DNA of 64,000 bases from Streptomyces sp. NRRL S-244 (GCF_000717915.1 NZ_JOCX01000021.1:94223-158222), one strand, 5' to 3'. Shown: positions 42,150 to 51,197, numbered from the stretch's first letter. Notes: a model not told the origin generated them from the letters alone. Made by a program: numbers and translations.

Positions 42150-42237
42150 ACATCACTCCCGAAATAGCCCTGCATGTAACTTTTGCACCGGCTTGGCAAG
42201 GCTGCGCCCGCAGGCACCGGCCCGGTAGGCTTTCCGT

Positions 42238-42537
42238 GTGATCTTCAAGCGCATCGGAAACGGGCGGCCGTACCCCGACCACGGCAGGGAAACCACCCGG
42301 CAGTGGGCGGATGTCGCCCCGCGCCCGGTCCGGCTCGACCAGTTGGTGACGACCAAGGGGCAGCTGGACCTCGAAACGCTGCTCGCCGAGGACTCGACGT
42401 TCTACGGGGACCTCTTCGCCCACGTCGTGAAGTGGCAGGGCGACCTGTACCTGGAGGACGGGCTGCACCGCGCCGTGCGCGCGGCCCTGCAGCAGCGCCA
42501 GGTGCTGCACGCGCGCGTCCTCGAAATGGACTACTGA
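42238..42537 (+). CDS. Conserved actinobacterial ~99-aa protein
   Basis: 99 aa, GTG start at 42238 (VIFKRIGNGRPYPDHGRETTRQWADVAPRPVRLDQLVTTKGQLDLETLLAEDSTFYGDLFAHVVKWQGDLYLEDGLHRAVRAALQQRQVLHARVL). I remember close homologues next to the LytR_C and upp genes in many Streptomyces. The DGLHRAVRAAL part recalls ParB/sulfiredoxin-like small folds, and automated annotation sometimes labels it antitoxin-like. There is no cognate toxin here, so I give no function. Confidence 0.7.
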   Translation: MIFKRIGNGRPYPDHGRETTRQWADVAPRPVRLDQLVTTKGQLDLETLLAEDSTFYGDLFAHVVKWQGDLYLEDGLHRAVRAALQQRQVLHARVLEMDY

Positions 42538-42689
42538 GCCGGAACACGCCGTAGGCGAGCCCGAGAAACGCTCCCGCCCAGGCGCCGCTTGGGGTTCCGG
42601 TTCGTCAGAATTGCGCCTTTCGGGTCGGTCTTGCCCTATCAACAGATCATTCGGTGGGCATCGCAGTCAGGCGGTACTACGCTGCGCCC

Positions 42690-43352
42690 ATGAGCATGCT
42701 CACTCCCCCCGGCATGGGCGGAAAGTACCGCGTCACGGGAGCGGCCTACCCCCGCATGAGGCGACCGCGGCGACGCCGCCGCATCGTCTTCACCGTGCTC
42801 GGAGCAGTCCTCGGTCTGGCCCTGCTCGGCTACGGATCCGTGCAGCTCATGAACGTGTTCCGCGGCGAGGGCGGCACCGGCAAACACCAGAGCGCCGCGG
42901 GCAAGGACTGCGCCACCCCGAAGCCCAGGGCGGGCGCCGCGGCGGCCGCCAGCCCCGCCGTCGCCAAGCCGGCCGTGGCCCTGCCCAAGCCCGGCGAGAT
43001 CACGGTCAACGTCTACAACGCGACCCCGCGCGCCGGGCTCGCCAAGGCGGTCGGCGACGAGCTGAAGAAACGCGGCTTCACGGTCGGCAAGGTCGGCAAC
43101 GCGCCCGCCGACTTCGACAAGAAGGTCCCCGGGACGGGGATACTGCTCGGCTCGCCCACGACCGACAAGGCTGCCTTCTCCGTACTGGGCACCCAGCTCG
43201 AAGGCGATACGCAGCAGACCGACGCCCGCGAGGGCGCGGACATCGACCTGATCCTCGGCGACGCCTTCAAGGAGCTCAGTCCGAAGGAGGCGGCGGACAA
43301 GGAGCTGTACCTGCTGGCCAACCCGCAGCCCGCGCCCGCCAAGACCTGCTGA
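42690..43352 (+). CDS. LytR_C-domain membrane-anchored protein
   Basis: 220 aa from the ATG at 42690. A basic cytosolic N-terminus (RMRRPRRRRR) leads into one transmembrane helix (IVFTVLGAVLGLALLGYGSVQLM). An Ala/Lys/Pro-rich linker follows, then a LytR_C domain (GEITVNVYNATPRAGLAKAVGDELKKRGFTVGKVGNAPADF...TGILLGSP). It is predicted to sit outside the membrane near the cell wall. The order with upp downstream matches other Streptomyces. Confidence 0.85.
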   Translation: MSMLTPPGMGGKYRVTGAAYPRMRRPRRRRRIVFTVLGAVLGLALLGYGSVQLMNVFRGEGGTGKHQSAAGKDCATPKPRAGAAAAASPAVAKPAVALPKPGEITVNVYNATPRAGLAKAVGDELKKRGFTVGKVGNAPADFDKKVPGTGILLGSPTTDKAAFSVLGTQLEGDTQQTDAREGADIDLILGDAFKELSPKEAADKELYLLANPQPAPAKTC

Positions 43353-43383
43353 AGCTGAAGCGGAACCTGAACCTGCACGCGAA

Positions 43384-43418
43384 ACAGCCGGCCGCCCCGG
43401 AGAGAGGCGGCCGGCTGT
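43384..43418. terminator. Bidirectional terminator between LytR_C gene and upp
   Basis: ACAGCCGGCCGCC / GGCGGCCGGCTGT form a perfect 13-bp stem with a 9-nt loop between two convergent genes. Confidence 0.8.
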
Positions 43419-43461
43419 TCGGCATCAGTGCCGGTGTCGGTGCCGGTGTCTGTGCCGGGTC

Positions 43462-44097
43462 CTACTCGGCCGAGCCGTACATGCGGTCGCCCGCGTCGCC
43501 CAGGCCCGGAACGATGTAGCCGTGCTCGTTGAGCCGCTCGTCCACCGCGGCCGTCACGACCGTCACCGGGGTACCCGCGAGATCGCGCTCCATGACCTCG
43601 ACGCCCTCGGGCGCGGCCAGCAGCACCACGGCGGTGACGTCGTCGGCCCCGCGCTTGATCAGTTCCTGGATCGCCGCGACGAGCGTGCCGCCGGTGGCGA
43701 GCATCGGGTCGACGACGTAGACCTGCCGCCCGGAGAGGTCCTCCGGCATGCGCGTCGCGTACGTGGAGGCCTCCAGGGTCTCCTCGTTGCGGACCATGCC
43801 CATGAAGCCCACCTCGGCCGTCGGCAGCAGCCGCATCATGCCGTCCAGCATGCCGAGGCCGGCGCGCAGGATCGGCACGACCAGCGGGCGCGGGTGCGAG
43901 AGCTTCACGCCGGTGGTCGGGCCGACGGGCGTGACGATGTCGGCCTGCTCGGTGCGCACGTCGCGGGTGGCCTCGTACGCGAGGAGGGTCACCAGCTCGT
44001 CGGCGAGCCGACGGAAGGTGGGGGAGTCGGTGCGCTTGTCGCGCAGGGTGGTCAGTTTGTGCGCCACCAAGGGGTGATCGACGACCTGCAAACGCAC
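43462..44097 (-). CDS. upp: Uracil phosphoribosyltransferase
   Basis: 211 aa. It converts uracil and PRPP to UMP in pyrimidine salvage. I place the start at the GTG 44097 ([21 protein letters not shown]), because GGAGG lies 6 bp ahead of it and overlaps the more upstream ATG. Typical UPRTase motifs: [33 protein letters not shown], the PRPP loop [18 protein letters not shown] and a C-terminal [16 protein letters not shown]. It is convergent with the LytR_C gene. Confidence 0.96.
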   Translation of the reverse strand: MRLQVVDHPLVAHKLTTLRDKRTDSPTFRRLADELVTLLAYEATRDVRTEQADIVTPVGPTTGVKLSHPRPLVVPILRAGLGMLDGMMRLLPTAEVGFMGMVRNEETLEASTYATRMPEDLSGRQVYVVDPMLATGGTLVAAIQELIKRGADDVTAVVLLAAPEGVEVMERDLAGTPVTVVTAAVDERLNEHGYIVPGLGDAGDRMYGSAE

Positions 44098-44343
44098 AAC
44101 ATCCTCCAAGGCTCAGCTGCCGGGTTTCGACCTGCGACCTGCAAAAACGGCCGCACTTTTTCGCGACCCACGGTCAAAAGGCTACGCGGTGTACGCACCC
44201 CCGTGCGTCCGAACCGGCAGCCGCGCCCACGGATCCGCTGCGGATCCGCTCCGGATGCCCTGCGCTGCCCTCCGGTTGCCGTCCGGTTGCCGTCCGCTTG
44301 CCCTGCGGATGCGACCCGCCCGGGCGCCCAGCACGCTGGACGG

Positions 44344-45354
44344 ATGAGCAACGCACCGGTGGTCGCGGCGGTCGACGGATCCGAGCACAGCCTCAGAGCG
44401 CTGGAATGGGCGCGGACCGAGGCGCTCCGGCACGGCACCGCGCTCGTGGTCGCGCACGTGCTGCCCGACAGCGCCCAGCTGTACGCGGCGCGCCGCTCCT
44501 CCCTCGCCGACCCTTCGCAGCCGGAGCAGTACGCCGACCCCGTCGGCGAGCGCGTACGGGACATCCTCGCCGGGGCCGGCGAGCTGCCGGCCGAGGTGCG
44601 GTACGAGTCGTTGGAGGGCTCGGTGCCGGAGGCCCTGCGGGTGTCGGGGGAGGGGGCCCGGATGCTGGTGATGGGCTCCCGGGGCCACGGCGGCTTCGCG
44701 GCCCTGCTCCTCGGCTCGAACAGCCGCGCCGTGGCCTCCTCGGCGGCGTGCCCGGTGGTGGTGGTCCCGCACGCGGCGCGCAGCGCCGGGGCCGAGGACG
44801 GCGCTGGGGCCGGTGCAGAGACCGATGCCGAGGCCGGGGCCGGGGACGATGCAGAGGCCGGGGCCGGGGCCGGGCCGTCCTCGGGGCGGGTGGTGCTCGG
44901 CCTGCACGCCGCGGAGACGGCGGACGACGTGGTGGCCTTCGCGTTCGCGGAGGCGGCCGCACGGGGGACCACCGTCCAGGTGGTCTCGGCGTACGCGATC
45001 CCGCCGGCGCCGACCATGATGGTGGACAGCCCCTTCCAGGTGATCCCGCCGGAAGGGCTGGCCGACGACGGGAACGCGGTGCCGGCGGAGCGGGAGATGC
45101 TGCGCTCCCAGACGGAGCGGCTCGCGCCGTTCCGGGCCCGGTGGCCGCAGGTGCCGGTGGAGCAGGCGGCGGCCCCGGGCGACGCGGCGGAGCGCCTGGT
45201 GACGGCCTCCCGGTCGGCGGCCCTGGTGGTGGTCGGCCGCCACCACCCGCGGCGCAGCCTCGGGTCCCTGATGATCGGCTCGGTGGCCCACGCGCTGCTC
45301 CACCACGCGCACGGCCCGGTGGCGGTGGTCCCGACGCTGTCGGACGACGCGTAG
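44344..45354 (+). CDS. Tandem universal stress protein (two UspA domains)
   Basis: 336 aa, ATG at 44344. Domain 1 covers residues ~4-140 (PVVAAVDGSEHSLRALEWARTEAL ... VMGSRGHGGFAALLLGSNSRAVASSAACPVVVV, with the G-2x-G-9x-G(S/N) ATP motif). Domain 2 covers ~180-330 (VVVGRHHPRRSLGSLMIGSVAHALLHHAHGPVAVV). Between them is an Ala/Gly/Asp repeat linker (~148-175), encoded by short repeats GCCGGGGCCGGGG. UspA proteins bind ATP and help cells survive stress. Upstream at about 44225-44335 the DNA is a degenerate repeat of TTGCCGTCCG/TGCGGATCCG units without a gene. Confidence 0.88.
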   Translation: MSNAPVVAAVDGSEHSLRALEWARTEALRHGTALVVAHVLPDSAQLYAARRSSLADPSQPEQYADPVGERVRDILAGAGELPAEVRYESLEGSVPEALRVSGEGARMLVMGSRGHGGFAALLLGSNSRAVASSAACPVVVVPHAARSAGAEDGAGAGAETDAEAGAGDDAEAGAGAGPSSGRVVLGLHAAETADDVVAFAFAEAAARGTTVQVVSAYAIPPAPTMMVDSPFQVIPPEGLADDGNAVPAEREMLRSQTERLAPFRARWPQVPVEQAAAPGDAAERLVTASRSAALVVVGRHHPRRSLGSLMIGSVAHALLHHAHGPVAVVPTLSDDA

Positions 45355-45472
45355 CACCCTTCTGAGCTGCGAAGGGGTGGCATCAATCGCTCCATCCGGG
45401 GGAAGGTGGGGTGCGGGGGGTCTGCTTCGCGCCGGCGGAGGAGGACGACCGGACCAGCCGGGGTGGTGGCGG

Positions 45473-45667
45473 ATGCCCGACACGCAGCCGAGTCGAGAGA
45501 ACGACGCGCCGCAGCAGCCGGAGACGGCGGCGCAGCGCAGAGCGCGCCGCGCGCAGTTCCTGCGCGACCTGATGGAGGCGCGGGCCCTGCGCGACCGCGT
45601 CCAGCCCCGCCGCGCCCGCGCGGCCCGCATGCGCCAGCAAATGCGCATGCGCACGTTCCGCTGGTGA
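45473..45667 (+). CDS. Small Arg-rich conserved protein
   Basis: 64 aa from the ATG at 45473 (MPDTQPSRENDAPQQPETAAQRRARRAQFLRDLMEARALRDRVQPRRARAARMRQQMRMRTFRW). Highly basic and helical, as in many short Streptomyces proteins of unknown function. The repeated Met/Arg helix resembles nucleic-acid binding or coiled segments, but no family is recognised. An in-frame start further upstream would add a Gly-rich, unconvincing leader. Confidence 0.5.
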   Translation: MPDTQPSRENDAPQQPETAAQRRARRAQFLRDLMEARALRDRVQPRRARAARMRQQMRMRTFRW

Positions 45668-46012
45668 CCGCTGGTGACCGCCGGCGACCGCGGGCGACCG
45701 CCGCCGGCCGCCACCGACCGCCGCCGACCGCCCGCGGTACCGGCACCGGACGGCGCCGCGCCGGGGAGCCGGCCGGGATCCCGTGCGTGCCGCGAGGCCG
45801 TCGCAGCGCGCCGTGGCGGCCCCCGTACAACCCGCGGAGCGCACGGCGCGGAACGACGCAAGCGCCGAAGACCTCTCGCAAAGCCGCGCTTTCTGCCACG
45901 ATGCCGATTGGGCGGGGCACGAAACGGCGAGCAGGACAGCCGTTCCAACCCTCCCCACCTCCGGCCGGGGGGACCTCCAACCGGCACGCCTATGACCAGT
46001 GGGAGAGTCACG
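45668..46012 (+). repeat. Gene-free stretch with degenerate CCGCCGACCG repeats, then leader of the tadA operon
   Basis: From 45661 to about 45740 the sequence is a run of imperfect ~10-bp units (GACCGCTGGT, GACCGCCGGC, GACCGCGGGC, GACCGCCGCC, and so on). Frames crossing it are repeat artefacts with no family similarity. The second half (45800-46000) is presumably the promoter and leader for the deaminase-associated gene; GGGAGAG at 46001-46007 is its ribosome site. Confidence 0.55.
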
Positions 46013-46558
46013 GTGTATTTCGCCGCACTGCTCGCGCGCACCGAAGACGGGTGGGAAGCGAGCGACATGGAACTCGACGACGTCGAGTCCCTCAGTGATC
46101 TGATCGATCTCGCCCGTGCCGCCGCTGTCGACGACGACACGGTGGTCGCCCTCATCGAGCAGGAGGACGCCTGGTTCGGCGTCGTCCGCGTGGACGGCGA
46201 GGAGGACCCGCGGTACTACGTGTCGAACGCCTCCGCGGCCTCCCGCAGCTCCTACGGCTCGATGCTGACCGACGAGCTGCTGGGCAGCGACGAGGAGGAC
46301 GACGAACTCGACGAACTGGACCTGGACGGCACCGAGGACGGCGAGGAGGACACGATCTCCGCGTTCACCGGTGCCGACGACGAGGACGAGGAGGACTCGC
46401 CCGGCGCGGAACCGGTACCCGCCGGCCCGCTCGGCGACCCCCGGCTGCTGGACGACCTCGGCGTCAGCAACAAACAACTGATGACCCTCGACGGGGACGC
46501 CCTCTCGGAGATCGCCGAGTCCCTCGGCGCCACCGAGGTGCTGGAGGCCGTCCGCTAG
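46013..46558 (+). CDS. tRNA adenosine deaminase-associated protein
   Basis: 181 aa, GTG at 46013, 5 bp after GGGAGAG; an ATG at 45992 is possible but lies upstream of that site. VYFAALLARTEDGWEASDMELDDVESLSDLIDLARAA is the family N-terminus. The middle is strongly acidic (EEDDELDELDLDGTEDGEEDT), and the C-terminus LDDLGVSNKQLMTLDGDALSEIAESLGATEVLEAV is conserved. Always next to tadA in actinobacteria as I recall; the function is unproven. The stop overlaps the tadA start (TAGTG). Confidence 0.88.
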   Translation: MYFAALLARTEDGWEASDMELDDVESLSDLIDLARAAAVDDDTVVALIEQEDAWFGVVRVDGEEDPRYYVSNASAASRSSYGSMLTDELLGSDEEDDELDELDLDGTEDGEEDTISAFTGADDEDEEDSPGAEPVPAGPLGDPRLLDDLGVSNKQLMTLDGDALSEIAESLGATEVLEAVR

Positions 46559-47049
46559 TGATCACCACGCACCACCCCTTGCACGGCCCCGATCCCGTAC
46601 GGGACCCGTGGCGGGACTCCATGCGCCTGGCGCTCCAGGAGGCCGCCCGGGCGGTGCCGGCCGGCGACGTGCCGGTCGGCGCCGTCGTGCTGGGCCCGGA
46701 CGGGGAGCTCCTCGCCGCCGGGTACAACGAGCGCGAGGCCACCGGCGACCCCACGGCGCACGCCGAGGTGCTGGCGCTGCGCCGGGCGGCCGCCCGGCTC
46801 GGGGAATGGCGGCTTCCGGGGTGCACCCTCGTGGTGACCCTGGAGCCGTGCGTGATGTGCGCGGGCGCGCTCGTGCAGTCGCGGGTGGCCCGGGTCGTCT
46901 ACGGCGCCGACGACGAGAAGGCGGGGGCCGCGGGGTCGCTCTGGGACCTCGTACGGGACCGCAGGCTCAACCACCGCCCGGAGGTGGTCCGCGGCGTGCT
47001 CGCGCAGGAGTGCGCGCGGCAGCTGACGGACTTCTTCCGCGACCGCTGA
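46558..47049 (+). CDS. tadA: tRNA-specific adenosine deaminase
   Basis: 163 aa from the GTG at 46558, which overlaps the preceding stop; an internal ATG at 46621 gives a shorter form. It is a zinc deaminase that turns A34 to inosine in tRNA-Arg(ACG). Zinc and catalytic motifs: PTAHAEVLALRRA (HAE) and TLEPCVMCAGALVQSRVARVVYGADDEKAGAAGSLWDLV (PCxxC). A tRNA-Ser gene follows 57 bp downstream. Confidence 0.93.
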   Translation: MITTHHPLHGPDPVRDPWRDSMRLALQEAARAVPAGDVPVGAVVLGPDGELLAAGYNEREATGDPTAHAEVLALRRAAARLGEWRLPGCTLVVTLEPCVMCAGALVQSRVARVVYGADDEKAGAAGSLWDLVRDRRLNHRPEVVRGVLAQECARQLTDFFRDR

Positions 47050-47106
47050 GGGGGCTCGGCGGTATCGATTTCATTTGATGCCGGTCCTTAGGCTAGGATC
47101 CATCTC

Positions 47107-47191
47107 GGTAGTGTGTCCGAGTGGCCGAAGGAGCTCGCCTCGAAAGCGAGTATGGGGCAACCCATCGGGGGTTCAAATCCCTCCACTACCG
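47107..47191 (+). tRNA. tRNA-Ser, anticodon CGA
   Basis: An 85-nt class II tRNA. GGTAGTG (47107-47113) pairs with CACTACC (47184-47190), with G as discriminator. The anticodon loop CCTCGAAAG gives anticodon CGA. The long variable arm and GTTCAAATC T-loop are present. A TAGGAT -10 box lies at 47094-47099. Confidence 0.95.
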
Positions 47192-47198
47192 CTTCGTT

Positions 47199-47232
47199 CG
47201 ATGGCCCCGCCCCGCAAGGGACGGGGCCATCG
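47199..47232 (+). terminator. Terminator of tRNA-Ser(CGA)
   Basis: CGATGGCCCCG / CGGGGCCATCG form a perfect 11-bp stem with a 12-nt loop beginning 8 bp after the tRNA. Confidence 0.8.
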
Positions 47233-47342
47233 GCGTTTTCCCGGCAGATATCGGCACACCTCGACGCGTCCCGACGCGTCCCGACGCGTCTTTACGGATG
47301 ACGTCCGCGTGACCGGGTGCCCCGCTCGGCCGTTGTCACGGC

Positions 47343-47630
47343 ATGACCAAGACCCAGCGCATGCTCGCCGCCTTCGCCCTCGCGGGGGCCGCCGCGGGCC
47401 TCGCCGCTCCCGCCGCCTCCGCCGCCCCCGCGGCCCCGATCACCCTCCCGGACCTGCCGCAGGCGGCCCCGGGCATGCCGCAGGGGGCCACGCCCGGCTC
47501 CGTCCAGGAGATCGGCGGGAAGCTCAACGAGCTGGACAAGCTCGGCCGGCTGACGGAGCTGCCGAACGACCTGGCACCCGTGATCGCCCCCGTGGAGCCC
47601 GTCCTGGGCCTGCTCGGCGCCGTCCAGTAG
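47343..47630 (+). CDS. Small secreted protein
   Basis: 95 aa, ATG at 47343. A Sec signal peptide is evident (MTKTQRMLAAFALAGAAAGLAAPAASA, cleavage likely after ASA), leaving a ~67-residue Pro/Leu-rich mature peptide with LNELDKLGRLTELPNDLAPV. Such short exported proteins are abundant in Streptomyces. No domain is recognised. Confidence 0.6.
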   Translation: MTKTQRMLAAFALAGAAAGLAAPAASAAPAAPITLPDLPQAAPGMPQGATPGSVQEIGGKLNELDKLGRLTELPNDLAPVIAPVEPVLGLLGAVQ

Positions 47631-47643
47631 CCGGAAACCCGAA

Positions 47644-47671
47644 GAAGGCCCCGACCGGGGTCGGGGCCTTC
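47644..47671 (+). terminator. Terminator of the small secreted protein gene
   Basis: GAAGGCCCCGAC-cggg-GTCGGGGCCTTC pairs over 12 bp, 14 bp past the stop codon. Downstream to 47986 I see no gene, only the promoter side of the next small gene. Confidence 0.8.
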
Positions 47672-47986
47672 GACGTACGGGCGGGGGAAGTGGCATCGGG
47701 GGGACAAGCCACTTCCCCCGACGAGGACGGAACCTGCCAGTCCGAACCGCAGTCAGGGGGAAGCGTGCGGCTCGGACCCCACAGTGAGGTCCTGTCCCTC
47801 GCCCACCGATTTCCTGCCAGAACCGGTGGGCTCGTCTTCAATACTGCGCCACCGCCGCCCTCCCGCGCTGCGGCAAAGGACCCGGACCACCGGGTCATTG
47901 GTCCATAAAGGCCGGGTGAGTGTCCGAAGACGAACGGTTAGACTCACCCGACTTGGCAGGACCGGTTGGGGAGGCCGACACCGCTG

Positions 47987-48148
47987 ATGGACACCAAAAA
48001 GATGATCACGGGCGGGCTCGTCGTGTTCGTGCTCTTCGTGATCATCACCCAGCCGGTGAAGGCGGCCGACATCGTCAAAATAGGCTTCCAGGGGATATCG
48101 GACGCGGCCCACGGCATCGGCGCGTTCATGACCGAATTGGTGCGCTGA
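47987..48148 (+). CDS. 53-aa membrane or exported micro-protein
   Basis: ATG at 47987 (MDTKKMITGGLVVFVLFVIITQPVKAADIVKIGFQGISDAAHGIGAFMTELVR); a GGGGAGG lies ~12 bp upstream and a TTG start at 47966 is an alternative. One hydrophobic helix (GLVVFVLFVIIT) is followed by a short amphipathic tail with AxA-like KAA, so it is either a signal peptide or a single-pass protein. Similar ~50-aa proteins are conserved near sigF in Streptomyces, as far as I recall. A hairpin follows at 48182. Confidence 0.65.
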   Translation: MDTKKMITGGLVVFVLFVIITQPVKAADIVKIGFQGISDAAHGIGAFMTELVR

Positions 48149-48181
48149 ACCCGTACGCTGACGCGGCCTTCCGAATGACCG

Positions 48182-48207
48182 GCCCCCCACTCCGACGGGT
48201 GGGGGGC
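48182..48207 (+). terminator. Terminator with T tract
   Basis: GCCCCCCAC-tccgacgg-GTGGGGGGC followed by TTT, 33 bp after the micro-protein stop. Confidence 0.8.
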
Positions 48208-48362
48208 TTTCGCGTTCCCGCGCCGCCGCAATACCCTCACCCAAAACACCCCATTATGCCCAACTTGCCCTCAACACGGCGATATACGGTGCTTGCACAC
48301 AGTGCACATGTCTTGTGATGCTATGACCGCTTTTGACGGATGAGTTGACATGAAGGGGTGGC

Positions 48363-49211
48363 GTGACCGTGCCGGCCAGTACAGCGCCTCAGGTGCCACC
48401 CCAGCAGGAGCCTCCCGAGGAGCCTCCAGCGCCCCCGAGACCGCAGAGCCGGGGCGCGGACACCCGCGCCCTCACCCAGGTCCTGTTCGGGCAGCTGAAG
48501 GGCCTTCAGCCGGGTACGAGCGAGCACCACCGGGTGCGCGGGGCCCTCATCGAGGCGAACCTTCCGCTCGTCCGGTACGCGGCCGCCCGCTTCCGCAGCC
48601 GCAACGAACCGATGGAGGACGTGGTCCAGGTCGGCACGATCGGCCTCATCAACGCGATCGACCGGTTCGACCCGGACCGCGGGGTGCAGTTCCCGACGTT
48701 CGCCATGCCCACCGTCGTGGGCGAGATCAAACGGTACTTCCGCGACAACGTCCGCACCGTCCACGTGCCGCGCCGGCTCCACGAGCTGTGGGTCCAGGTG
48801 AACGCGGCGACCGAGGACCTCACCACCCTGCACGGGCGCATGCCCACCACGCCCGAGATCGCCGAGCGGCTGCGGATCACCGAGGACGAGGTGCTGTCCT
48901 GCATCGAGGCCGGCCGCAGCTACCACGCCACCTCACTGGAGGCCGCCCAGGAGGGCGACGGGCTGCCGGGGCTGCTGGACCGCCTCGGCTACGAGGACCC
49001 GGAGCTGGCCGGGGTCGAGCACCGCGACCTCGTCCGCCACCTCCTCGTACAGCTGCCCGAACGTGAACAAAGGATCCTGCTGCTGCGGTACTACAACAAT
49101 CTGACGCAGTCCCAGATCAGCGCGGAGCTCGGTGTGTCCCAGATGCACGTTTCGCGACTGCTCGCCCGCAGCTTCGCCCGGCTCCGGTCCGCAAACAGGA
49201 TCGAGGCGTAG
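48363..49211 (+). CDS. sigF: SigB/F/G-family RNA polymerase sigma factor SigF
   Basis: 282 aa, GTG at 48363 after AAGGGG. A Pro-rich leader is followed by sigma regions: 2 ([68 protein letters not shown]), 3 ([25 protein letters not shown]) and 4 ([44 protein letters not shown]). The whole reads as the Streptomyces spore-maturation sigma SigF, and the tadA/tRNA-Ser neighbourhood agrees. No anti-sigma gene is adjacent. Confidence 0.85.
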   Translation: MTVPASTAPQVPPQQEPPEEPPAPPRPQSRGADTRALTQVLFGQLKGLQPGTSEHHRVRGALIEANLPLVRYAAARFRSRNEPMEDVVQVGTIGLINAIDRFDPDRGVQFPTFAMPTVVGEIKRYFRDNVRTVHVPRRLHELWVQVNAATEDLTTLHGRMPTTPEIAERLRITEDEVLSCIEAGRSYHATSLEAAQEGDGLPGLLDRLGYEDPELAGVEHRDLVRHLLVQLPEREQRILLLRYYNNLTQSQISAELGVSQMHVSRLLARSFARLRSANRIEA

Positions 49212-49431
49212 CTGGAACGGGTGGAGCTCGCTCCGCCGTTTCCCCACAGAATGGGCTCATTCCCCTCTGTCGCTGGAGATATATGTCGACTTGGCGCTAC
49301 AGCGTGTTGCCGACATGTGACATTCTGCTGGAACCGCGTTTGCCGCAGCCCCGCCTCCGGTATTCAGGTGGAGGCTGCGTTCCTCCGACGGACGCGCCGT
49401 ACGCGACCGTCCGCGACCTCAAGGGGGTGGC

Positions 49432-50298
49432 ATGTCCGTAGACCAGGGCAGCTCCAAGGTGCTCACGCTCGTCAAGAGCGAAGCGCCGGCAGCACTCGCA
49501 GCGCCTGTGGCGCCTGCAGCGCCTGTCCGCTCGGAAGCCATCGACACCCGCACCCTCTCCCGCTCCCTCTTCCAGCGACTTGCCGCCCTGGCCGCGGACA
49601 GCCCCGAACGGGCGTACGTACGCGACACCCTGATCGAGCTGAACCTGCCGCTGGTGCGGTACGCGGCCGCCCGCTTCCGCAGCCGCAACGAGCCGATGGA
49701 AGACATCGTCCAGGTCGGCACGATCGGCCTGATCAAGGCGATCGACCGGTTCGACTGCGAACGCGGCGTGGAGTTCCCGACGTTCGCGATGCCGACCGTC
49801 GTGGGCGAGATCAAACGATTCTTTAGGGACACCTCCTGGTCCGTGCGCGTCCCGCGCCGCCTCCAGGAGCTGCGCCTCGCCCTCACCAAGGCCAGCGACG
49901 AGCTCGCCCAGAAGCTCGACCGCTCGCCGACGGTGCCGGAACTGGCCGCCGTACTCGGGGTGTCGGAGGAGGACGTCGTCGACGGCCTCGCCGTGGGGAA
50001 CGCGTACACCGCCTCCTCGCTCGACTCGCCCTCTCCCGAGGACGAGGGCGGCGAGGGCTCGCTCGCGGACCGGCTCGGGTACGAGGACACCGCGCTGGAG
50101 GGCGTCGAGTACCGCGAGTCGCTGAAGCCGCTGCTCGCCAAACTCCCGCCCCGGGAACGGCAGATCATCATGCTGCGGTTCTTCGCGAACATGACGCAGT
50201 CGCAGATCGGCGAGGAGGTCGGCATCTCCCAGATGCACGTCTCCCGGCTGCTGACGCGCACGCTGGCACAGCTGCGGGTGGGCCTGATCGGGGAGTAG
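49432..50298 (+). CDS. sigN: Second SigB/F-family sigma factor (SigN-like)
   Basis: 288 aa, ATG at 49432 with AAGGGGG upstream. It has the same architecture as SigF and near-identical region 2 ([77 protein letters not shown]), but a more divergent region 3 and region 4 ([44 protein letters not shown]). The pair looks like an old tandem duplication. The sigN name rests on my memory that sigN neighbours sigF in S. coelicolor. The gap at 49212-49431 must hold its promoter. Confidence 0.7.
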   Translation: MSVDQGSSKVLTLVKSEAPAALAAPVAPAAPVRSEAIDTRTLSRSLFQRLAALAADSPERAYVRDTLIELNLPLVRYAAARFRSRNEPMEDIVQVGTIGLIKAIDRFDCERGVEFPTFAMPTVVGEIKRFFRDTSWSVRVPRRLQELRLALTKASDELAQKLDRSPTVPELAAVLGVSEEDVVDGLAVGNAYTASSLDSPSPEDEGGEGSLADRLGYEDTALEGVEYRESLKPLLAKLPPRERQIIMLRFFANMTQSQIGEEVGISQMHVSRLLTRTLAQLRVGLIGE

Positions 50299-50347
50299 CC
50301 GCGGACGAGGGGTTCACAGCTGACGCAGAGTCAGTAAAACTACGGCG

Positions 50348-51076
50348 ATGCGAGTGGACCGCCGAACGCTCACCCTCATCACCCTGTGCTGCTCTCTGGC
50401 CGCCGCATGCCTGACGGGATGCGGCGGCCCGGCACGTGACGGCTACGCGGCCGCGGGCGCCGTGCCCCCGGGCCCGGAGCGGCGCGCGGGCGACAACGTA
50501 CCGCCGCAGTCACCGGTGGAGCTCCGGCAGCTGAGCGACGGCCCCCCTCCCTCGACGAGGAGTACGTCGCCCGGTACCCCGGATCCGACAAGCCCTGCGG
50601 CCTCCGCCCAAGGCGGAACAACGACCACCCCGCCCGGGACCGCCCAGCCGCCCCAGCCCCCGCCGGCGCAGGGCCCGCCGCCGCCCGCCCCGCAGGCCCC
50701 GTCGGCCCCTCCGGCCTCTGGGGCCCCACAGTCCCCCGGATCCACCCCGGGGACGACACCCCCGGCCACTGCGGCGCAGCTGACTCTGGGCCCGCCCGTC
50801 CGCGGCCAGGCGGCGGACCGCTGGTGCGAGAAGGTCACGGTGGCGTTCACCAACACGGGAACGAAACCGGCCACTTCCGGCACGGTCACGTTCTCGACGC
50901 ACATCATCGGCGCGCTCGGCATCGACTGGGCCACGATCACCACGACCCAGCCCCTGCCCGCCCCCATCCCCGGGGGCACGGCGAAGACGCAGACCTACAC
51001 GGTCTGCGTCGAGTCCTGGCGGGTCCCCCTGGGCATGCACATGGAGACGCAGAAGGCGACGGCCACCTGGAGCTGA
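50348..51076 (+). CDS. Putative lipoprotein with Pro-rich stalk and cellulose-binding-like C-terminal domain
   Basis: 242 aa, ATG at 50348. The signal peptide ends in a lipobox (LTLCC...AACLTGC), followed by ~110 residues of Pro/Gly/Ser/Thr. A compact C-terminal domain (LGPPVRGQAADRWCEKVTVAFTNTGTKPATSGTVTFSTHIIGALGIDW..GGTAKTQTYTVCVESWRVPLGMHMET) carries two Cys. That part resembles a carbohydrate-binding beta-sandwich. It is expected on the outer face of the membrane; the function is unknown. Confidence 0.65.
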   Translation: MRVDRRTLTLITLCCSLAAACLTGCGGPARDGYAAAGAVPPGPERRAGDNVPPQSPVELRQLSDGPPPSTRSTSPGTPDPTSPAASAQGGTTTTPPGTAQPPQPPPAQGPPPPAPQAPSAPPASGAPQSPGSTPGTTPPATAAQLTLGPPVRGQAADRWCEKVTVAFTNTGTKPATSGTVTFSTHIIGALGIDWATITTTQPLPAPIPGGTAKTQTYTVCVESWRVPLGMHMETQKATATWS

Positions 51077-51197
51077 GGGCGCCGGGGCGAATCCGGCCCG
51101 CCGGGAGGCCGCCCCGGCCCCGCATGCCCCGCCGGCCCCGCCTGCACCGCCTGCACCGCCTGCACCGGCGCGGCAAGGCGCGCCACGGCGCGGCCGG

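Noticed and set aside
38853..42167. 1104-codon plus-strand frame through the glycosylase, opcA and herA-like region
   Set aside because: Shadow frame; the real genes on both strands in this interval show clear family motifs.
45660..45745. CRISPR-like repeats in the 45.7 kb region
   Set aside because: The units are ~10 bp, imperfect and without spacers, so they are not a CRISPR array.
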